Shown: piece after piece, positions 11,270 to 22,460 of the stretch | How the letters are laid out: each line of letters starts with the position of its first letter | Numbering within the stretch: position 1 is the stretch's first letter | The notes under the pieces: model-generated | Seen by the model: the letters and a program-made list of their open reading frames with translations, nothing else | The model's database searches: none | Told to the model about the DNA's origin: nothing | NCBI GenBank assembly: GCA_022478985.1 | Contig: JAKSZP010002653.1 | Coordinates: 186,001-250,000, forward strand | Source of the DNA: Massospora cicadina | Taxonomy: Eukaryota > Entomophthoromycota > Entomophthoromycetes > Entomophthorales > Entomophthoraceae | Length of the DNA stretch: 64,000 nt | Reading direction: 5' to 3' | Made by a program: the position numbers and the translations under genes

Positions 11270-11730
11270 CTCAGTAGAACTCCAAATCTGTATTCTTCTT
11301 ATCTCCCTTCAGTGGGAAGTCGGAGACATCACTGAAGATTTGTTGGTATAATAAAAGGTTGGGTTGTTTCTTGGGTCCAACACAAAGGGACTCATTAGAA
11401 TTAACAGGGAAAAGTAAATTTGAATCAGTGGAGGTAGAGCCTCCCATCTCTACTCCACACAAACTTTTCCCTGTTCAGTTAGGGCTGGTGGTACTGCATA
11501 TACATATGGGTTGCAAGGGCAGTTAGCCACATAATGACCTCTTCAGATGCAAGAGAAACAGGCATTAGTATATGGCTCGCGTATCTTTGGCACCCCTGAA
11601 AGCCCAGGTTGGAACTTAACTGAGGGATTGTAATTTGACCAAGTTTAAGCCAAGTGACCATAGCAAGGGCGGAAAGGAACTGCCAAAGGGTTGAGTGCCT
11701 GCAATTTAGCCAACAGATTATAACCAAATT
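11270..11730 (-). pseudogene. Ty3-2 gag C-terminus with CCHC zinc knuckle
   Basis: On the - strand near 11515-11565 the translation is A-C-F-S-C-I-*-R-G-H-Y-V-A-N-C-P, a C-x2-C-x4-H-x4-C nucleic-acid-binding knuckle with one internal stop. The same family motif is seen degraded in Ty3-5 gag near 35630. The region downstream to LTR-I shows no further motif. Confidence 0.7.
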
Positions 11731-12430
11731 GTTGTCTATTTCCCAATAAAAATTAGTAACGGTTGCAGGGGCTTATCACTCCACATTGGGAGCACTGAAA
11801 GTGACGGATAGGCAACACAGAAACTGAATAATTTTGAGCAGGGGTACGTTGTTCTCCAAAAAGGAGTCATGACGTTGTACAGCTCGCAGTATGGATTCGC
11901 TGCAGAGGTAATTGCAATGCACACATTGGTATTTGGATAAAATCCCCGCCCTGATTAAAATGTAGGCTTCCATCATAGATTAGTCGGCAAACACAGTGAG
12001 GGTCTCATTATGCTATAACCTAATGGTCAAGAAATCAGCCTTCCGCTGTGACATCTTTGCAGTACCTCCAAACAACTGCAGCACAGTATCCTTAACTTCT
12101 TGGTATGTAACGGAACTACTTGGAAGATAGCAGATGACTTGGTCTGTACTCCCAACATCAAAAGTGGATATTAAAAATTTAGCTTTATGCTGATCTGAGG
12201 CTCCTTCTGCCACAAACTCAAATCGTTTAAAATAGCCATGGATATTCCTATCGCTGTCAAATAGAGGCACTTATTGATGCAAACCTCCTCCTCTTTAGCA
12301 ACAATATTCAGTTTATGCTCTACGCAGTGTAGCTGCTCAGTAGTTCCATCCAAGCGATTTTCAAGATGGCTGACTTGGCCACCAACCAGGTGCAGTTGGT
12401 AGAAAGCTTTGTCAAGCTGGTCCTTCATTC
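11730..12430 (-). pseudogene. Ty3-2 gag N-terminal and capsid region
   Basis: Frame 12171-12428 begins with an amphipathic heptad-like stretch (DQLDKAFYQLHLVGGQVSHL), consistent with a coiled coil. Frame 12013-12270 has F-K-R-F-E-F-V-A and L-I-S-T-F-D-V-G followed by V-T-Y-Q-E-V-K-D, resembling the capsid region of Ty3 gag. The two frames overlap, implying a frameshift. Gag would form the particle shell and package RNA. Confidence 0.65.
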
Positions 12431-12604
12431 CCTTATTTTACTGAAAATCATTTTTTGCATCTGAAATAGTTATCCATAATATGCTTTAGTTCCACATATT
12501 AGGATAGCTCAATAAACTGGGGTAGTATCCCCTCAAGTTGAGCCTGTTGTGCCATTGCTTGGCGAATAATAATTTTTTAACATGTTGATCAATGAGCCCC
12601 CTGT
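12431..12604 (-). other. Ty3-2 5' leader between gag and the Ty3-3 insertion
   Basis: About 170 nt of Ty3-2 leader ending at CCTGT (12600-12604), the target duplication of Ty3-3. The bases CAATGAGCCCCCTGT continue in sense at 18647 (AGCGAGCACCACTG), reconstituting the junction seen uninterrupted in the related copy at 63750-63785. Confidence 0.7.
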
Positions 12605-13502
12605 TGTCATGTTTACACAGCCTGATCGAAGGCACAAACATCAAAGATAAGGCTGTGCGGCAGGAGGTCCAAAGGATCAAGTTGCAGGACCTTCCTAACT
12701 AAAGCACACCTTGGATCAATGCTGGGTACAGGCCAGATGTGCCCAGGTTGGTCCAGGTGAGGTGCTTAACGCCCAGCCCTTGTTTTGGCTTTAGCATTAA
12801 AACAAACAAGTTACCTCTTAAATCATGATGGCTTAATTTGATTATTCGATGAATGGGGGTTCAAAATCTGTTCTGTTTACGAAATTTGCAACTCAGGTCA
12901 GCCTTGACTTCAATCTATTACTCAAGTTCAGACAATTTTAAAGTATAGTACCCTGTTGGATGGAAGGTTGAGCTTATTGCTGCACCTCAGCTTGGTACTA
13001 CTTTCTCCAATAGATGATTTCCCCAATTTGGATTAAATGTGATTCTTTGACACCAACTTTTCTCGTTGGTTGTCTTCCTCCTTACAATAAACCTATAATC
13101 AGTTTAACGTTTTTTCTATTGTTCACTTGGGTATACCTGTGCATGGACCTCTTTGAGGAGGTCTTGCATCATGTTAGCCAATTCATTTGTTTTAAAATTA
13201 CTGCATCATCAGGTACACCATTGGTCCGCCTAGGTTCCCTCCAAAACAGGGCACCCATACACTCTAGACCTGTTCAAAGCTTGGTTATGAACGGCCCTTT
13301 GGGGCACAGCCAAGTTTTGCTGTTTGTTTGATCCCTATTTACAAGTACTGTAATGACCACCCTCGTCATATGTCACTTTAGCTCAAGCTCCCTCTGCTGG
13401 GCTATCTTTATTTTAACACTGAATGATAGTTTCCTTGCATTGGTCCAGTGCTCCATGCACTACCCCACTGGGAACTGGAGAGTTATAAATACTCTCCTGA
13501 CA
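12605..13502 (+). repeat. Ty3-3 5' LTR
   Basis: Starts TGTCATGTTTACA and ends ACTCTCCTGACA. AATAAA at about 13085 is a candidate polyadenylation signal. It aligns with 17753-18641 and with the three-part solo LTR (3933-4449, 19169-19412, 23517-23659). Hydrophobic open frames in its 3' part show no third-position bias between copies, so I do not call them genes. Confidence 0.9.
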
Positions 13503-14300
13503 ATAGACAACCAACCTCTTTACTTTACGTGCACAAACTTTTTCTGTGTGGGACTTTCATGAAGTGCAAATGATGTGCACCAGCTGTTGGCCATGGCTGA
13601 GGTGGGGCTCACCAATGTTTTTGCATTTTGCCAATGATTGGAGCATCTCAGCATTATTCTTGCCACCTCCAACTGGAAAGTACCCACCCTTCTTGCTTAT
13701 ACCTGGTGGATACAGATGCTTTGCAATCTAAGAGTCATGATTCCCCAACTTTCCACCAAAATTAATAAAATTGATACCAATAGACTGTTTTTTCTTTAGC
13801 ACCGCGTTTGGATGGTGCAGGTGGGATCATCAAAAAAGGGCTTTAGGTAATGGCCTTGGATAACGTCATATAACCCATTGCCAAAATGGGCATAGGGTTG
13901 TTTGCGGCCCAAAACGCGTTCTATAACAACGTTTCCATATATACAACTGAACCATATATCTTCTCTTATGGCTCAGATATGGACCCATTTCAGTGTATCA
14001 AATCACCCAGAGAACCCACGCTTAACCACAACAATGATCCGCAGAACCAAGGAGGTGGATAAAGGGTTACTTTTACAATATAAAAACGTTTATGCAGTTG
14101 CTGAAGATATGGTGGGATATGTGACCTCAGTAGTAAGAGTGGCCAAATATACCTCTCCATTCTATGATGCAAAAACGTACCCTGAGGGTATGCTAGACCC
14201 TGAAGAAGATTTTTGTGGTGAAGTATTGGCGTTTTCTGCTATAAAATAAAGATCATTCGGGATATTTTTTATTGATGCTACCCTTTCATCCCCTTTAGGA
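13503..14300 (+). pseudogene. Ty3-3 presumed gag region
   Basis: Lies between the 5' LTR and the protease. A 115-codon frame (13902-14249) is present, but no capsid or zinc-knuckle motif is recognisable, so the gag assignment rests on position only. At about 800 nt it is short for a complete gag. Confidence 0.35.
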
Positions 14301-14760
14301 AAAATCAGCACTACTATTTGGTGGATACTGGAGCCTCTGAGAATTTTATTGACCAAGAACTAGCTGACTACATTGAGCTGAGTTACTTGCCAAGTGGTAT
14401 GGTTAGAGGAGGGGCTTCCAAGGTATTCCCACGCTGAAAATTATGTGGTTAGTGGATTATCAAGTTGGCAAATATTATTTGGATGACCGCTTCCAAGCTA
14501 TCAAAAACCTCTTGTACCCCATCATTTTGGGTGTGGAGTGGTGGCAAAAGTTTGACGTCAAAACCAACTTGAAAGACAATACCTTATCCTTAACTTTGAA
14601 GAATGGTCATAAGTTAGTTGTCCCTTTGGCGGAAGTAAACTTTCAAGGCGATTTGCCCAGCTGGCGTAATATCCACACACTCAGCCTTGCTCCGTTGTTG
14701 AAGCCCTCTTTGGAGGTTCCCTTACTTTCCTGTTTGGAGGGGTTGGAATCTACGTTTGAT
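14301..14760 (+). pseudogene. Ty3-3 aspartic protease
   Basis: Positions 14324-14335 encode D-T-G-A within Y-Y-L-V-D-T-G-A-S-E-N-F-I, the protease active-site block with its catalytic Asp intact. The next long frame (from 14443) has I-I-L-G-V-E-W-W, the second conserved block. A frameshift lies between them. The enzyme would mature Gag-Pol. Confidence 0.8.
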
Positions 14761-14879
14761 GCAGCTTCAGCCAATGTACTACCAGCCCATTCAAAGTTTT
14801 TTTGCGAATTCAAGCTCACCGTTGATCTGGTATGTATATCTTCCCCAATTTATCCATTGATGGTACGGAAGGAAGTGGA

Positions 14880-15480
14880 CTTAGATGTGTGGGTTAAGGA
14901 GCAGTTAGCTAAAGGTGCGATTTTTCAGCAAACCTCCACCTGTATGTTCCCCACTTCTCTTTGTGGAGAAGGCCAATGGTACCTTACGCCCATGCGTAGA
15001 TTATGGGAATCTCAACAACGTCACAGTACCAGACTTGCATCCCATCCCACTGGACTCACAGATTGCATGCTATGTGGAGAAGGCGAGAGTCTTCTCCAAG
15101 TTGGATTGTTTAAATGCGTTCAATCAGATATATCAAGAAGGGCCAGGAGTGACTGACTGCATTCTATACCAGAAAAGGGATTTTCCAATTTTGGGTTATG
15201 CCCTTTGGGCTTAAAAATGCCCCTGCTATCTTTCAACGCCGTATTGATGCAGCTTTGGGGGACCTGCTGGGGGTATGCGCGGTAGCCTACATGGATGATA
15301 TTCTGGTATTTTCCCCTGAAAATGAGTCCATGCAGTACACCTTTGGCAGGTGGTGGAGCGTTTGAGGGCAGCTGACCTTACATTAAAAATAAGTAAATGT
15401 GAATTATTCAAGTCCCAGATCACCTTCCTGGGCAATGTCATGTTTGACCAAGGCCACATGATAACCCCAGATAAGGAGAA
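14880..15480 (+). pseudogene. Ty3-3 reverse transcriptase
   Basis: One frame (14915-15214) gives T-L-R-P-C-V-D-Y-G-N-L-N-N-V and F-S-K-L-D-C-L-N-A-F-N, containing the first catalytic Asp region. A second frame gives A-Y-M-D-D-I-L-V-F-S, with the catalytic Y-M-D-D at 15288-15299 intact. A third frame from 15350 carries LKISKCELFKSQITFLGNV (the K-C-E-F ... F-L-G-H block). At least two frameshifts break the gene. Confidence 0.9.
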
Positions 15481-15531
15481 GGCGATTCATGAGTGGCCCA
15501 CTCCAACTTCAGTTAAAGAATTGAGGAGCTT

Positions 15532-16605
15532 TTGGGGACGTGTACGTTCCTTAAGAAATTCACACAGAATCTTTTTGAAGTGGCGGCGCCCTTGTATAAG
15601 GAAAGTGGGGCAAAAGTGCTCCAGTGGTCCCCAACTTTTCAGGATGCCTTCCAAGCGGTAAAGTGTACTTTGCTGTCCACATCCATTCTTCATCATGTTG
15701 ACCCCAATAAAGAGTTCATTGTTGCTTCTGATGTCTCCAACTTCACCATAGCAGCAGCCCTATTACAAGTAGGTGAAGATGGAATAGAGCATCTGGTGGG
15801 ATATTTTTCCAGGAAGATGTCTCTACCAGAGTTAAACTATGCCATATATGATAAAGAGTTATTAGCAGTGATTGAGGCGCTGACTTATTGGCGTCATCAC
15901 TTGCATGGCTCATCCCAACCCTTCCGCATATGTAAAGATCACTGTGTCTTACTGTACTACCACGCACCTCATGTCTTAACCCCATGGCAAACCTGCTGGC
16001 TTGAGACCCTAGCCAAATTTGCAGTTTCTTATGAGTTTACTAAGTGCAAGGAGAATGGTTTGGTGGATGCTTTGAGCCGCAACCCTGCACTAGCTCCAGA
16101 TCTTAAGGAGGCAGGGGTGCATAATACCCACTTGATGATTCCACCGGGTAAGATTGTGTCTCAGCTTCCCTCTCCCTTAGCCAACAGGCCAGCGCTCGCT
16201 CCTCTGGAAAATGCGGAGGAATATTGTATGTTCAGAAAGGTAGTCCTTTTCCAGCTTTTGTTAACCAAATATGCTATGGTTCTTGCTAAGAGCGCGTTGA
16301 ATCAGGAGAATATAACCAGGGGTTATCACATTAAGGATGAGATGGTGTGGTTTCAAGGGCGCAAATGGGTTCCCGCTGGACCACTTCACCTGGAAATTAT
16401 CCATGACCATCATGACAGAATCACCGTTGGTCATCTTGGGAAGGCTAAGAATCTAGAGCTAATTCAATGCACTTACAATTGGAAGGGGTTAGCCGCACAG
16501 ATGGGCAGGTATTGTAAAGAGTGTCTAGTCTGCAACCAAATGAAACCAAATCGCCAGCCTCTAGCTGGACTGTTGGTACCAGTTCAAAAGGCAGAAGGGC
16601 CTTAG
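15532..16605 (+). pseudogene. Ty3-3 RT thumb, RNase H and integrase zinc finger (long open frame)
   Basis: A 357-codon open frame. RNase H blocks: I-V-A-S-D-V-S (Asp), Y-A-I-Y-D-K-E-L-L-A-V (Glu), I-C-K-D-H-C (Asp) and G-L-V-D-A-L-S-R (Asp). The integrase zinc finger follows: H-H-D-R-I-T-V-G-H-L-G ... Y-C-K-E-C-L-V-C. It ends at a TAG (16603-16605) just where the integrase core should begin. Intact spacing over this length suggests recent insertion. Confidence 0.9.
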
Positions 16606-17410
16606 ACTTCTTTATCAGTTAGATTTATTGTGGAATTGCCTGCGTTTGATGGCTAAAAATGCCATCATGGTGGTGGACCATTTTACGAAGTTTGTCCACT
16701 TTATTCCCTGCAGAATTACAGTCACTACGGCTGAGATAGCTAGGCTCTTTGTCAACATGTGTTCTCTCTTCATGGGGTCCCTCAAAAAATAATTAGCAAT
16801 TGTGGACCCCAGTTTACCTCAGTCTTTTGGAAGAGTTATGTAAGACACTTCAGTTTCGCCCCTGCCATTCAACTGCCTATCACCCCCAATCAGATGGGCA
16901 GACTGAACGAGTGAAGTAGTGCCTTGAACAGTTCTTGCAGTGTTACACTGCCACAGATCATTCATATTGGGTTTCCCATCTACCCATGGCCCAATTCAGT
17001 TATGACAATGTCCAACATGCATCAATTGATTGTTCCCTCTTCTTCACCAACTATGGCTTCAATCCCACCTTCAACATGGAGCCCAGCTGTGGATCCAAGG
17101 TGGTAGCTGTGGTGGTCTTTGCAAAAATGATCAAGAAATTACACCAGAGGGTGAGCACAAATTTAGATGCAACCATGTAAGCGTACAAGGAGAACGCTTA
17201 TGGTAAGAGATGAGTTAAACCAGCATAAAAGGAAGGAGATCTCGTGATACTGGATTTTAAAAACATCTCAATCAAGAAACCATGCAAAAAACTGGGACCT
17301 AAGAGGATTGGGCCATACCGCGTCATCAGAAAGGTGGGCCATGCCTCATACCAGTTGGACCTCCCCCCTCATTTCAAATCTTTTCAGTATTTCATGAAAG
17401 CAAGCTCACG
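16606..17410 (+). pseudogene. Ty3-3 integrase core and GPY/F domain
   Basis: Broken frames give V-V-D-H-F-T-K-F-V-H (about 16671-16700), a GPQFTSV block at about 16806, and Y-H-P-Q-S-D-G-Q-T-E-R-V at about 16875-16915 with the catalytic Glu. The frame from 17244 contains K-K-L-G-P-K-R-I-G-P-Y-R-V, the GPY/F domain that precedes the chromodomain. Confidence 0.85.
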
Positions 17411-17454
17411 TTGTTTGAGGGCCCCCACCAGAGACTCCCAAAGCTTATCTCATG

Positions 17455-17640
17455 GATGGGGCGCCAGAGTGGGAAGTGGAGGAAATTTTAAGCCTCTTGT
17501 CAGGTAAGAAGAAGACTTGAGTATCTTATATACTAAAAGGGATTTGATGCAGCGGAGAAAAGTTGGGTCCCAGTACGTGACTGCGCCCATGATCAAGATC
17601 TAATTGTGGCACTCCACGAGCTTTTCCATGAGTCTGCAGG
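17455..17640 (+). pseudogene. Ty3-3 chromodomain
   Basis: After GPY/F the translation reads W-E-V-E-E-I-L-S-L-L, then V-S-Y-I-L-K-G-F-D, E-K-S-W-V-P-V-R-D and L-I-V-A-L-H-E-L-F. This matches the Y-x-V-E-x-I-L ... Y-L-V-K-W-K-G ... W-E-P ... L-I-x-x-F layout of retrotransposon chromodomains, with one stop near 17517. Such domains steer integration by binding histone marks. Confidence 0.8.
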
Positions 17641-17733
17641 ACATAAGTCCAAGCAAGCCGTTGCTGCCATGAAGTTGGCCCCAGCCCACACAAAATTTTC
17701 CTTGACGCAAGCCCCTGGAGGGTGGTGGAGCCC

Positions 17734-17752
17734 AAAAAAGAAGAGAGGGTAA
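17734..17752 (+). other. Ty3-3 polypurine tract
   Basis: The purine run AAAAAAGAAGAGAGGG abuts the 3' LTR start TGTTATG at 17753, the expected plus-strand primer position. Confidence 0.8.
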
Positions 17753-18641
17753 TGTTATGTTTACATGACCTGATTGGAGGCGCAAACATCAAAGATAAGA
17801 CTGGGCGGCAGGAGTTCTAAAGGGTCAAGTTGCAGGACCTTCCTGACCTAAAGCACACCTTGGATAAACGCTGGGTACAGGCCAGATATGCCCAGGTTGG
17901 TCCAGGTGAGGTGCTTAACGCCCAGCCCCTTGTTTCAACTTTAGCGTTAAAACTAATGAGTTACCTCATAAATGATGATGGCTCAATTTTGATTACTTGG
18001 TGAATGGGGGTTTGAAACCTGTTCTTTTTAGGAAATTTCCAAATTGGGTTAGCCTTGACTTCAATCAATTACTCAAGTTTAGACAATTTTTAAGTATAGT
18101 ACCATGTCAGATGGAAGTGTGCGCTTATTGGTGCACCTAATCTTGGTTTTTTCTCCAATAGATGATTTCTCCATTTTGGATTAGATCGATTCTTTGACAC
18201 TAACTTTTCTCGTTGGTTGTCTTCCTCCTTATAAACCCTTAGTCTGTTTAAAGTTTTTTATGTTCACTTGGGTGTACCTGTGCACGGACTTTTTCAAGGA
18301 GGTCTCACATCACATTAGCCAATTCATTTTTTTTAAAATTACTGCAACATCAGGTACACCATTGGTCTGCCTAGGTTCCCTCCAAAACAGGGCACCCATA
18401 CACTCTAGACCTGTTCAAAGCTTGGTTATGAACGGCCCTTTGGGGCACAGCCAAGTTTTGCTGTTTGTTTGATCCCTATTTATGAGTACTGTGGTGACCA
18501 TCCTTGCCATATGTCACTTTAGCTCAAGCTCCCTCTGGTGGGCTATCTTTACTTTAACACTGATGAATAGTTCCCTTGCATTAGTCCAGTGCTCCGTGCA
18601 CCAACCCACTGAAAACTTGAGTTATAGATACTCTCCTGAAA
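17753..18641 (+). repeat. Ty3-3 3' LTR
   Basis: Starts TGTTATGTTTACATGACC and ends CTCTCCTGAAA, where the 5' LTR ends CTCTCCTGACA. A CA-to-AA change at the terminus is inferred. It is followed by the CCTGT duplication. Confidence 0.9.
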
Positions 18642-18658
18642 CCTGTAGCGAGCACCAC
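18642..18658 (-). other. Ty3-2 primer-binding site, cut by Ty3-3
   Basis: On the - strand the Ty3-2 5' LTR ends ATAACA, followed by G and TGGTGCTCGCTACAGG. A TGG next to an LTR pairs with a tRNA CCA end. The match to the sequence after the related LTR at 63750 (TGGTGCTCACTACAAGGGGC) marks this as a conserved primer site. The Ty3-3 duplication CCTGT falls inside it. Confidence 0.65.
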
Positions 18659-19168
18659 TGTTATAATTTTGGTGATATATTGTAGATACGCCAAAGGGGT
18701 TGCACGGGGTCAATCCCACTGAGCAAAGGACAGATGATATGGAGATCGTTTGTCCCAATATAAACTTACCAAATGTAATAAAAACATGAAGCAATTACTT
18801 CAGAAACAACACTTTATTTACTTATATAATATGCAGCTTCTACTGCTAATTTTATTCTTTCATTAGTACTCACTCTCTTTTTCTTAATCAACTTACCCCC
18901 TTGCTTCTCTTCACCTCTCACTCATATCTTCATTGTTTCTGGTCTTGATCCTTCATCTTAGTTACTCCTTATTTATTACTTTTTTTGGGGGTTTTCCTCA
19001 TCATTAATGCTCCAGCAGAATTCCTCCTATTTGCCAAAGTCATTTCGCTCAACATCAACTCATATCAGATCTTTTAATAATGATTATTTAGGCTTAATCT
19101 TGGTGGATAATCAATGATCCTCCAGTGGTTATTTAGGTTTATCATCCAGTCCTATAGATTTCTCAACA
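18659..19168 (-). repeat. Ty3-2 5' LTR
   Basis: On the - strand begins TGTTGAGAAATC and ends CCAAAATTATAACA. Pairs with 4450-4960, and a third copy at 63179-63750 is the same family. Followed on the + strand by TATGG, the element's target duplication. Confidence 0.9.
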
Positions 19169-19412
19169 TATGGTTTCTTAGGCAAACTAGTGTTTGAACA
19201 TCCTTGTGGAGGTTTATACAACGTTGGCTTTATTTATTTGACAGATTATCTACCTGATCTGATGCACTGCTGAGCCCCTCTAATCCCTCCAGACTGAGGC
19301 ACCCAAGCACTCCAGCACCAATCTCCGCTTGATTATGGAATCCCCTTTGGGGCCCACCCAAGTGCTGTTGTTTATTTGTTACCAACTACTATACACTGCA
19401 TTGTACACCCTT
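19169..19412 (+). repeat. Solo LTR of Ty3-3 family, segment 2 of 3
   Basis: Resumes the LTR interrupted at 4449. Blocks such as GCACCCA(A/T)(G/A)CACTC and CCCTTTGGGGC align with 13240-13320 of the Ty3-3 LTR. It is then broken at 19412 by Ty3-4 and continues at 23517. Confidence 0.85.
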
Positions 19413-19804
19413 TGTAACGAACGGAAATCATCTGAAATTATGAATTTCCAAACGTTACATTCTGATTGGTTTGTTTTGTTAATTCAAACTGAACCAATTG
19501 GAATTGTTGGGTATGGTGGAGTGGGTGGTCAGACTTGGAGGGCTGGGCTGAGCTGCTCCAACCATTCCTTAAGCTTGGCAGGCTTAAGGAATGAATCGGA
19601 GAGGCTCCTTGGAAGCGACTTTATAAAAGTCAAACCTGACCTTTTCGAATTCCAAGCTGGAATTCTAAGTCTTGGCCTTGGTCCCCTCCGGTTCAGTCTT
19701 TTATTGTTTTTAAAATAAAAATAAAGTTCTTTCAAGGTGTCACGCCTCGCTTACCTGATATTTTCATGTTTGGGTTTGTAATAGGGGACCTCGTATTAGT
19801 GACA
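19413..19804 (+). repeat. LTR-D, first copy
   Basis: Runs from TGTAACGAACGG to GTATTAGTGACA and matches 20645-21035 closely. Contains TTTATAAAA near 19620 (TATA-like) and ATAAAAATAAAG near 19716 (polyadenylation-like). Confidence 0.8.
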
Positions 19805-20644
19805 GTCCAGCCTCATCACTCCATTTGCCGCCGCGTGGGCATTTCTGAGATTTGATGAGGAAAGGTTCGCCTCGCCTGTGCCTAAGTCTGTCTGGTTAGG
19901 TTGCCCACCTGGAATGCCGCCACATGGGCACTTCCAGGATGAAACGGATGGGGTCTGGGATCCCTGCCTGTGACATTATTCCAACTTCATTTTGCTTCTG
20001 GTTGGAGGTGGTCCTGTCCCTCAGAGGATTTCCATTTTGTCCTGGATGTTGAGGAAACCGGCGCTGGGCCACCCAGCGACCAATGGCCAGCCCTGCGACA
20101 TCAGTGAAATTCGAGGGTCTGCCAAATTTCAGGTTCCCGCCAATTCCAGCAGCTGTGTCCGAGGGCACCTGTTCCCAGCAGGTTCCCTCAACCCCGGAAA
20201 GTCCAAAAAGGGGAGGATATTCGCCCTGGCACCAGCACCATGGGGTCAACCCCACTGCCAGCAGGACTGAGGAAAGCGCCTTCCCAGTCAGGATGGGAAG
20301 GCCATTCTCAGGCCTGACAGCGCAAAGGGGATGGCCCATGGCCAGTGCTGTTTCGCGCCTTCTGGGGCTATCATTGGGGAAAGCGCCTTCCCAGTTGGGA
20401 AGGGAAGGCCATTCCTAGTGGTAGCCTCCAGGAGGTGGTGATTTGGCCAGGTGTTGGGTACGAATGTCCTTACCTGTTGGGGCTTACTCCAACAGCCCAA
20501 TTTCCGGTTTCCATTCCCCCCATTTCCCCTTGAGAGGATCCTTCTTGGGGCTTGAGGTGACTCGCCCCAGGAAGACCTCTTGCCGACGATTTCCTCCCAA
20601 AATGGCGGCTCTCTGCCCCCAGAGGGCCATTTTAGCGGGGGTGA
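19805..20644 (+). mobile_element. Non-coding internal region of the short LTR-D element
   Basis: The first roughly 240 nt (to about 20045) recur after the second LTR-D at 21036-21280, so they are the family leader. The remaining 600 nt are GC-rich and contain overlapping ORFs, none with a recognisable gag or pol domain. The region ends in AGCGGGGGTGA, a polypurine tract abutting the second LTR. It looks like a deletion derivative depending on enzymes from elsewhere. Confidence 0.65.
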
Positions 20645-21035
20645 TGTAACAAACAGAAATCATCTGAAAGGATGAATTTCCAAACGTTACATTCTGATTG
20701 GTTCGTTCAGTTAATTCAAACTGAACCAATTGGAATTGTTGGGTATGGTGGAGTGGGTGGTCAGGCTCGGAGGGCTGGGCTGAGCTGCTCTGACCATTCC
20801 TTAAGCTCAGCAGGCTTAAGGAATGAATTGGAGAGGCTCCTCGGAAGCGACTTTATAAAACTTGAACCTGACCTTCTCAAATTCCAAGTTGGAATTCTAA
20901 GTCTTGGCCTTGGTCCCCTCCGGTTCAGTCTTTTATTGTTTTTAAAATAAAAATAAAGTTCTTTGAGGTGTCGCGCCTCGCTTACCTGATATTTTTGGGT
21001 TTGGGTTTGTGATAAGGGACCTCGTATTAGTGACA
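20645..21035 (+). repeat. LTR-D, second copy
   Basis: TGTAACAAACAG to TATTAGTGACA. Near-identical to the first copy over about 391 nt. It serves both as 3' LTR of the short unit and as the 5' end of the coding unit that follows. Confidence 0.8.
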
Positions 21036-21419
21036 GTCTGGCCTCATCACTCCGTTTGCCACCGCGTGGGCATTTCCAGGATTTGATGAGGAAAGGTTCT
21101 CCTCGCCTGTGCCTAAGTCTGTCTGGTTAGGTTGCCCGCCTGGAATGCCGCTGTGTGGGCACTTCCAGGATGAAACGGATGGGGTCTGGGATCCCCACCC
21201 GTGACATTATTCCAACTTCATTTTGCTTCTGGTTGGAGGTGGTCCTGTCCCTCAGAGGATTTCCGTTTTGTCCTGGCTGTGGAAGAATCCGGACTGCATA
21301 GCAAAGATGTGAGCTGGGCCAATGGATAAGAGAAGAGACAGGAGAAGGTGAGGCAAGCAGGGGGCATGTAGAATTCTCGGTTTGGGGTGGTATCATACGT
21401 CATGAGGGAAGAATTTGGG

Positions 21420-22460
21420 TCCCTGTGAAGAGTCTGCAACAAGAGGTAATGGCAGCTAATCACGACCATCCTCTGGCAGGTCATCCCAGTCAAGAGAAGA
21501 CGTTAGATCTTGTTCGCCATCACTATTCGTGGAGAGGTGTGGGTGCGGCAGTGCGGAAGTATGTTTTGCGTTGTGTGGTTTGCGCCAGGGCAAAGGCCCA
21601 ACGGGTGACACCGGGGGGAAATTGAAGCTGCTTCAAATTCCTTCTAGGCCATGGTCCTCAGTGAGTGTGGACTTCATCACAGGACTGCCCAAGTCACAGG
21701 GGATGGATGCCTTGGTGGTGGTGGTGAATCGCCTGACTAAATATGCAGAGTTTTTCCCTTGTCAGTCAACCATTTCTGCAAAGGTGGCAAAACAGATTTT
21801 TGTAAATGAGGTTTTCTCCAGACATGGGGGTGCCTGAAGAGATTGTGTTGGATCGTGGTCCACAATTTACATCTAAATTTTGGCTCCACATGTTGGGGAA
21901 TCTAAGGATCAAGGCTTGCCATTCGTCAGCATACAATCCTCAGTCAGATGGCCAAACTGAGAGAGTAAATCAGATATTGGAGCAATATTTGAGGTGCTAT
22001 GTCTCAGGGCGGCAGGATGACTGTGTATATTGGGTGAAGCTGGCTCAATTTGCTCATAACAATCATAAGCATTCATCCACGGGTATGACCCCATTTTTCG
22101 CAAATCACGGCCAACACCCAGAGGATATGGGGCCCAGGGAGCAAGGTCAGAATCCAGCGGCAGATGAGCTGTCGCGACATACCTGGGACACCCTGGAGCT
22201 CCTGAAGAAGAATTTGGTGGTGGCAGTCCTGGCTCAGAAGAGGAAGGTGGACCATCATAGATCTGAAGGTAGAGCTTTCAAGAGAGGTGATTGGGTCTTG
22301 GTGAATGCTCGGAACTATGCCTTGCTTGTAAGGAGCCGGAAATTGGGGCCAGTGGCATTGGCCCATATCAGGTAGTGAGGGCGGTGAATGAGGTGGCATT
22401 TGAGCTGAAGCTCCCAGAAGGGTCAAGAGCCCATCCAGTGTAGCATGTATCGCAGCTCAA
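21420..22460 (+). pseudogene. Ty3-4 chromovirus integrase, frameshifted at G runs
   Basis: Zinc finger: H-P-L-A-G-H-P-S ... Y-V-L-R-C-V-V-C-A-R. Core: S-V-D-F-I-T-G-L-P (Asp), V-L-D-R-G-P-Q-F-T (Asp) and S-D-G-Q-T-E-R-V-N (Glu), so all three catalytic acids remain. GPY/F: K-L-G-P ... G-P-Y-Q-V-V near 22335-22377. Three frame changes occur at G runs (about 21613, 21826 and 22346). Protease, RT and RNase H are absent upstream. Confidence 0.9.

Larger units (their letters stand above)
12605..18641 (+). mobile_element. Ty3-3: full-length Ty3/gypsy chromovirus nested in Ty3-2
   Basis: Two similar LTRs of about 0.9 kb (12605-13502 and 17753-18641) flank a protease, RT, RNase H, integrase and chromodomain read on the + strand. 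CCTGT borders both ends (12600-12604, 18642-18646). This is the best preserved Ty3 element in the window, with long open frames for RNase H-integrase, though still with stops. It landed in the primer-binding region of Ty3-2. Confidence 0.92.
4450..19168 (-). mobile_element. Ty3-2: full-length Ty3/gypsy element, - strand, split by Ty3-3 and LTR-I
   Basis: LTRs of about 510 nt lie at 4450-4960 and 18659-19168. TATGG precedes 4450 (4445-4449) and follows 19168 (19169-19173), so this is one insertion. On the - strand the order is 5' LTR, primer-binding site, gag with CCHC knuckle, protease, RT, RNase H, integrase, an antisense ORF region, polypurine tract, 3' LTR. No chromodomain is visible. Ty3-3 (12605-18641) and LTR-I (about 9852-11137) are later insertions. 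Without them the element is about 7.4 kb. Confidence 0.9.

Noticed and set aside
13014..13562. Hydrophobic ORFs in the Ty3-3 LTR and its solo copy (also 18194-18472 and 23279-23764) as a conserved membrane protein
   Set aside because: Between the Ty3-3 LTR and the solo LTR the differences fall on all three codon positions about equally (about 22, 16 and 16 by eye), so there is no sign of protein-level selection.
20083..20500. ORFs in the GC-rich internal region of the LTR-D unit as gag
   Set aside because: Several overlapping frames on both strands are open because of GC-rich composition; none has capsid or zinc-knuckle features.
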